NCBI GenBank assembly: GCA_005784505.1 | Contig: VCAZ01000075.1 | Span: forward strand, 1,100,501-1,164,500 | From: Bagarius yarrelli | Lineage: Eukaryota; Chordata; Actinopteri; Siluriformes; Sisoridae | DNA length: 64,000 bases | Direction of reading: 5' to 3' | Shown here: positions 59,728 to 64,000 of the stretch, piece after piece | How the letters are laid out: every line of letters begins with the position of its first letter | How positions within the stretch are numbered: position 1 is the first letter of the stretch | Made by a program: the position numbers and the translations under genes | Notes under the pieces: model-generated | What the model was told of the DNA's origin: nothing | Databases searched by the model: none | Seen by the model: only the letters and a program-made list of their open reading frames with translations

Positions 59728-60305
59728 TTCTCAAGGAACAAAAAAAATGATTAGGGTTAAATGATTCTGGGTTATTCTCTATATGTTGGTCCATCTCAAA
59801 TCTGTTAGTGCCGCTAAACAAGATTAAATTAAAAAAAAAAAAACAAAAAAAAAAAGCAACAAAAAAAGCACACAAGATCAGGAAAAGTAAGGGTCGATGA
59901 TCACATATGATACAGATAAAAGTTAACGAATGAAGAGACAGATGTTTAAATAACACCTATAAGAGCTGTCACTTGTTCGGTCTCATTCCTTCCATATATT
60001 CTGTGGCAGATAGGGATGAAGGGGTGGGAGTGGGAGGTTTGCGGTTAGGCAAAGTGCTTCTGTACTAAATATCAGGGTCCTACAAGCATTTACATGTTAG
60101 ATACAGGCACTTGAAAGTCTTTGGTTGGCGTTACCCAACGTTTCAGATATTCAAATAGTCGCATCACAGTCTTTCGTCAGCTCCCTCGTGGGTCAGACTG
60201 CCGACTAGTTTTCCACATCTCCTTCCTCCGCTTCTGCTTTGCTTTCATTCCCGGTACTTCTTCCGCTGAACTAGTTTCAGTCTGTATTTTCTTCTGTGAC
60301 TTTTC

Positions 60306-63300
60306 TTATCCATCTGACAAGGCTACCTGTAAAGCACAGGGTTAAAGCATGTGACATTTTAATGCTATGAATATTATACAATTAAGGGTTGTGTGCTGGC
60401 GTTGAAAAATAACCAAGAACAGACTGACGATGAAATCAGTGACAACGTGGAATTACTGTTAATCTACCAGAAATGCTTTTAATTATGTTTACAAAAAAAA
60501 AAAAAAAAGGGGGCAAAAGTTTGATTCCTATATCACAGCAATTTAGTAGAATGGAGCTTTAGTGCCACATTACGGGGCTACGAGAATAAAGTCGAAATAC
60601 TTTGAAAATAAAGTCAAAATTACAAGTTAAAAGGGTTTAAGAATAAAGATGAAATTAAACTAAAAGTACAAGAATAAAGTCAAAATTACTAAACTAAAAT
60701 TGAAATTGCAAAAAGAAAGTCACAATTACAAGAAAGTCGAATAATTTGAGAAGAAAGTGGAAATTAAGAGAAGGAAGTTGAAGTACTTCAAGAATAAAGA
60801 TGAAATTATGATAATAAAGTCAAAACATGAAAAATAAATTCGAATTATAATTATAAAAATATTATAGGAATAAAGTTAAAACCATGAGAACAATGTTAAA
60901 ACACTCAGAATAAAAACAAACATAAGAATAAAGTTAAAATATCAGAGCTAAAGCTAAATTAAGAGAATAAAATGAGAATTTATTAGAATAAATAAAATTT
61001 ATAAGAATAAATCCAAATACTTTAAAAATAAAGGTGAAGTAACATAAAACAAATGACAATCGTGAGAAATATTTTACTGTTTCTATAAAATGGATGTAAA
61101 CAATCAGGTTTCAATCCTACGCTGGCACGTCAATTACATTTCATAGTAGATATGACGTGTGCTAAAATTAGTAAACGGACACTAAAAAGGCTGTGTTGAA
61201 AACTTAATTCTGGCCTTAAGCAGTGGTTCACTTCTCTTTTTTTTCCTCCCCTCTTTTTCAGAATAATTAAAAAAAAAAAAAAGATTCAAGCACCTTCACT
61301 CTTTTCGCTTTGAAAGTTTGGCGCATCCCTATAATAATCTACAGACTTTACGGTTAGCCCGTTATTACTACACGTCCCCCAGGTCAGGAACCACTGACCT
61401 AAAGTAAGACTTATCCAAATCCCCTAAAAACACCATTAATCTGTTTAGTGTGGAAATATGAGTGATTACTACTGTCTCCCCTGCCGGAAAAAAAAACAGA
61501 TGCACGGCAACCCACATATCAGCCAATAAGCATTCAACAATTTACATACGCCTACCACTATACCACAAGCTATACCAAGTATTTCGACTTTATACTCAAA
61601 GTATTTCGACTTTTTTTCTCAAAGTATTTCGACTTTTTTTCTCAAAGTATTCGACCTTTTTTCTCAAAAGTATTTCGACTTTTTTTCTCAAAAGTATTTC
61701 GACCTTTTTTTCTCAAAAGTATTTCGACTTTTTTTTCTCAAAGTATTTTCGACTTTTTTTTCTCAAAGTATTTTCGACTTTTTTTCAAAAGTTTTTTTTT
61801 TTTCTCAAAGTATTTCGACCTTTTTCTCAAAAGTATTTCGACTTTTTTCTCAAAGTACTTTAGACTTTTTCTCAAAAGTATTTCGACCTTTTTTTCTCTC
61901 AAAGTATTTCGACTTTTTTTGTTCAAAAGTTTTCGACTTTTTTCAAAAGTTATTTCGTTTTTCGACTTTTTTTCTCAAAAGTATTTCGACTTTTTTTCTC
62001 AAAAGTATTTCGACTTTTTTTCTCAAATTATTCTCAAAGTGTTTTCGCTCAACTTTTTTCTCAAAAAAGTGTTTCGACTTTTTTTTCTCAAAATTTAGTT
62101 GTTTCGACTTTTTTTCTCAAAGTGTTTCGACTTTTTTTCTCAAAAAGTATTTCGATTTCTTTTTTTCTCAAAGTATTCGACTTTTTTCTCAAAGTATTTC
62201 GACCTTTTTTCTCCAAAGTATTTCGACTTTTTTTCTCAAAAGTATTTCGACTTTATACTCAAAAGTATTTCGACCCTTTTTCTCAAAAGTATTTAGACTT
62301 TTTTTCTCAAAGTATTTCGACCTTTTTTCTCAAAAGTATTCGACTTTTTTCTCAAAAGTTTTCGTTTTTTTCGAAAGTTTATTTCGACTTTTTTTCTCAA
62401 AGTATTTCGACTTTTTTTCAAAGTATTCGACCTTTTTTTCTCAAAGTGTTTCGACCTTTTTTTCTCAAAAGTGTTTCGACCTTTTTTCTCAAAAGTGTTT
62501 CGACTTTTTTTTTCTCGACCTCAAAAGTGTTTCGACTTTTTTTCTCAAAAGTGTTTCGACTTTTTTTCTCAAAAGTATTTCGACTTTTTTTCTCAAAGTA
62601 TTTCGACCTTTTTTCTTCTCAAAGTATTTCGACGTTTTTTTCTCAAAAGTATTTTTTTCGACCTTTTTTTCTCAAAAGTATTTCGACTTTTTTCTCAAAA
62701 GTATTTCGACCGTTTTTTCTCAAAAGTGTTTCGACCCTTTTTCTCAAAAGTGTTTCGAATTTTTGCTCAAAAGTTTCCAAAGTGTTTCGACTTTTTTTCT
62801 CAAAAAGTGTTTCGACTTTTTTCTCAAAAGTGTTTCGACTTTTTTTTCTCAAAGTATTTCGACTTTTTTCTCCAAAGTATTTCGACTTTTTTTCTCCAAA
62901 GTATTTCGACTTTTTTCTCCAAAGATTTCGACCTTTTTCTCAAAGTATTTCGACCTTTTTTTCTCCAAAGTATTTCGACTTTTTTTCTCCAAAGTATTTC
63001 GACTTTTTTTTTCAAAAGTATTTCGACTTTTTTTCTCCAAAGTATTTCGACTTTATTTTCGACTCAAAGTGTTTCAAGTATTTTCGACTTTATACTCAAA
63101 GTGTTTTCGACTTTATACTCAAAGATACTCAAAGTGTTTCGATTTCGACTTTATACTCAAAGTATTTCGACTTTTACTCAAAGTGTTTCGACTTTATACT
63201 CAAAGTGTTATTTACGACTTTATACTCAAAGTGTTCGCATTTCTCAAAGTGTTCGATGTTTCTCAAAGTTATACTCAAAGTGTTTTTATATACTCAAGTG

Positions 63301-63952
63301 TTTCGACTTTATACTCAAAGTGTTTCGACTTTATACAAAGTGTTTCGACTTATACTTGTGTTTCGACTTTATATTCACTTTATACTTAAATCTTGTAGTA
63401 GTGCAACTTTCTAATTTGACTTTTTTTTTTTTTTGGCTACGAGGACATGGCATTAAACACCGCCATAATTTAGAAGTGACGGAAAACGTCAAAAATTAAC
63501 ATTTGAGTGTTTCTTTTAAACTCCAAAAACTTCTGAACCGTTTGTAATGATGCTTCTACGTGAAAGCCATAAGTAGAAGGTCAATTACCGATGAATCCTG
63601 GTGGCTCGGTAGAGCTGTCCGCCCAGGTTGCCAGATAATGCTAGCCAGGCAACAGCAATTTGTATGGTTCAAAAAGTGTTTAATCAAGCAAAAAAATTAA
63701 TAATTAACACTGTCTGACCAGATTTATTGTTTACTCCCGCAGACAGATAAACATACTGGTTATATCAGTCATGTCAAAAAAAATCTAGAAAAACAGAACA
63801 TTTCATACCTTTTCTGAACAGTACTCTAGGTTGTTCTGCCTTACTTTGCCAGGTCTACCCTTAATGACTGCATAGCAGAACATGGTAATCACCATCACAA
63901 ACAGAAAGTAACTGGTGTGCATTAGGTGCAGGTTGATGAGAGAGCGATCGTC
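60306..63952 (-). CDS. C-terminal two coding exons of an unidentified membrane protein gene
   Basis: Exon 63952-63809 (144 bases) follows CCACCTTTTCAG and ends AAAAG|GTATGA. It encodes DDRSLINLHLMHTSYFLFVM and continues through a strongly hydrophobic stretch (VITMFCYAVI) to a basic, polar tail KGRPGKVRQNNLEYCSEK. The next exon starts at 60326 after TGTGCTTTACAG and adds VALSDG before TAA at 60308-60306. Seen: one likely membrane span of about 18-20 residues followed by a short tail of about 24 residues, presumably cytosolic given its basic charge. The gene continues beyond 64000. I do not recognise the family with certainty. It lies upstream of rph3al on the same strand, head to tail. Its last intron, about 3.5 kb, holds the inverted repeat arrays described separately. 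Confidence 0.75.
60568..61080 (-). repeat. degenerate tandem array, inverted relative to 61580-63385
   Basis: Units such as GAGAATAAAGTCGAAATAC and AAGAATAAAGTCAAAATTAC, about 22-26 bp, strongly diverged. The reverse complement of the clean units is the unit of the next array. Confidence 0.85.
61580..63385 (+). repeat. 22-23 bp minisatellite, about 80 units
   Basis: The unit core is TATTTCGACTTTTTTTCTC plus AAAG. Units at the left edge (about 61582-61605) and the right end (about 63050-63370) have TTTATACTC in place of TTTTTTTCTC. The 430-, 342- and 208-codon frames through it (repeated Ser-Lys-Tyr-Phe-Asp-Phe-type residues) are unlikely to be genes. Confidence 0.97.
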
Positions 63953-64000
63953 CTGAAAAGGTGGAAAAAGTCGTTTTAAAGCTCTAGAGTAGAGCAAAGT

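Noticed and set aside
62122..63414. 430-codon open frame, plus strand, rich in Phe/Ser/Lys/Tyr
   Set aside because: It runs exactly along the 22-23 bp minisatellite. Overlapping frames of 342 and 208 codons are equally open, so it reflects repeat composition.

Overview
The window reads as an AT-rich teleost fish chromosome segment. Exons are split by large introns and the rest is packed with fish-type transposon relics: Tc1 elements, Rex1- and L2-like LINEs, hAT and Harbinger fragments, and tRNA-derived SINEs whose tails resemble fish L2. Otophysan fish such as catfish are a reasonable guess from the SINE type, but the species cannot be fixed from the sequence alone.

The one gene I can name is RPH3AL (Noc2, a Rab effector). 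It lies on the minus strand as seven coding exons between 50991 and about 26508. Intron phases agree throughout, except for one extra A in the zinc-finger exon at 44758-44845. That exon also seems to use a GC donor. The extra base is either a homopolymer assembly error or a real disabling mutation.

Upstream on the same strand, the last two coding exons of a second gene are visible (63952-63809 and 60326-60306). They encode a membrane-protein C-terminus that I cannot name. Its 3' UTR probably ends near 59722 or 56671. The promoter of RPH3AL should therefore lie between about 51.0 and 56.7 kb. That interval holds two arrays of a 29-bp minisatellite (53316-54306 and 55205-55868).

Layout. 1-26507: downstream of the last recognised RPH3AL exon. 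It holds a Rex1-like LINE relic, a degenerate Tc1 element, an L2-like LINE relic, several SINEs, a Harbinger 5' end, microsatellites, and one unassigned open segment at 15097-15278 with good splice signals. 26508-51005: RPH3AL with introns full of repeats, a degenerate pentanucleotide array beside exon 5, a nested Tc1 mosaic at 48165-49475, and an unassigned exon-like segment at 38641-38788. 51006-60305: intergenic DNA and the 3' UTR of the second gene, with minisatellites and long AT/GA microsatellites. 60306-64000: the second gene. Its last intron contains two arrays of related 22-23 bp units in opposite orientation (60568-61080 and 61580-63385).

Long open frames over the minisatellites, including one of 430 codons at 62122-63414, are products of the repeats and not genes. 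I found no tRNA or rRNA gene, CRISPR array, bacterial feature or virus.
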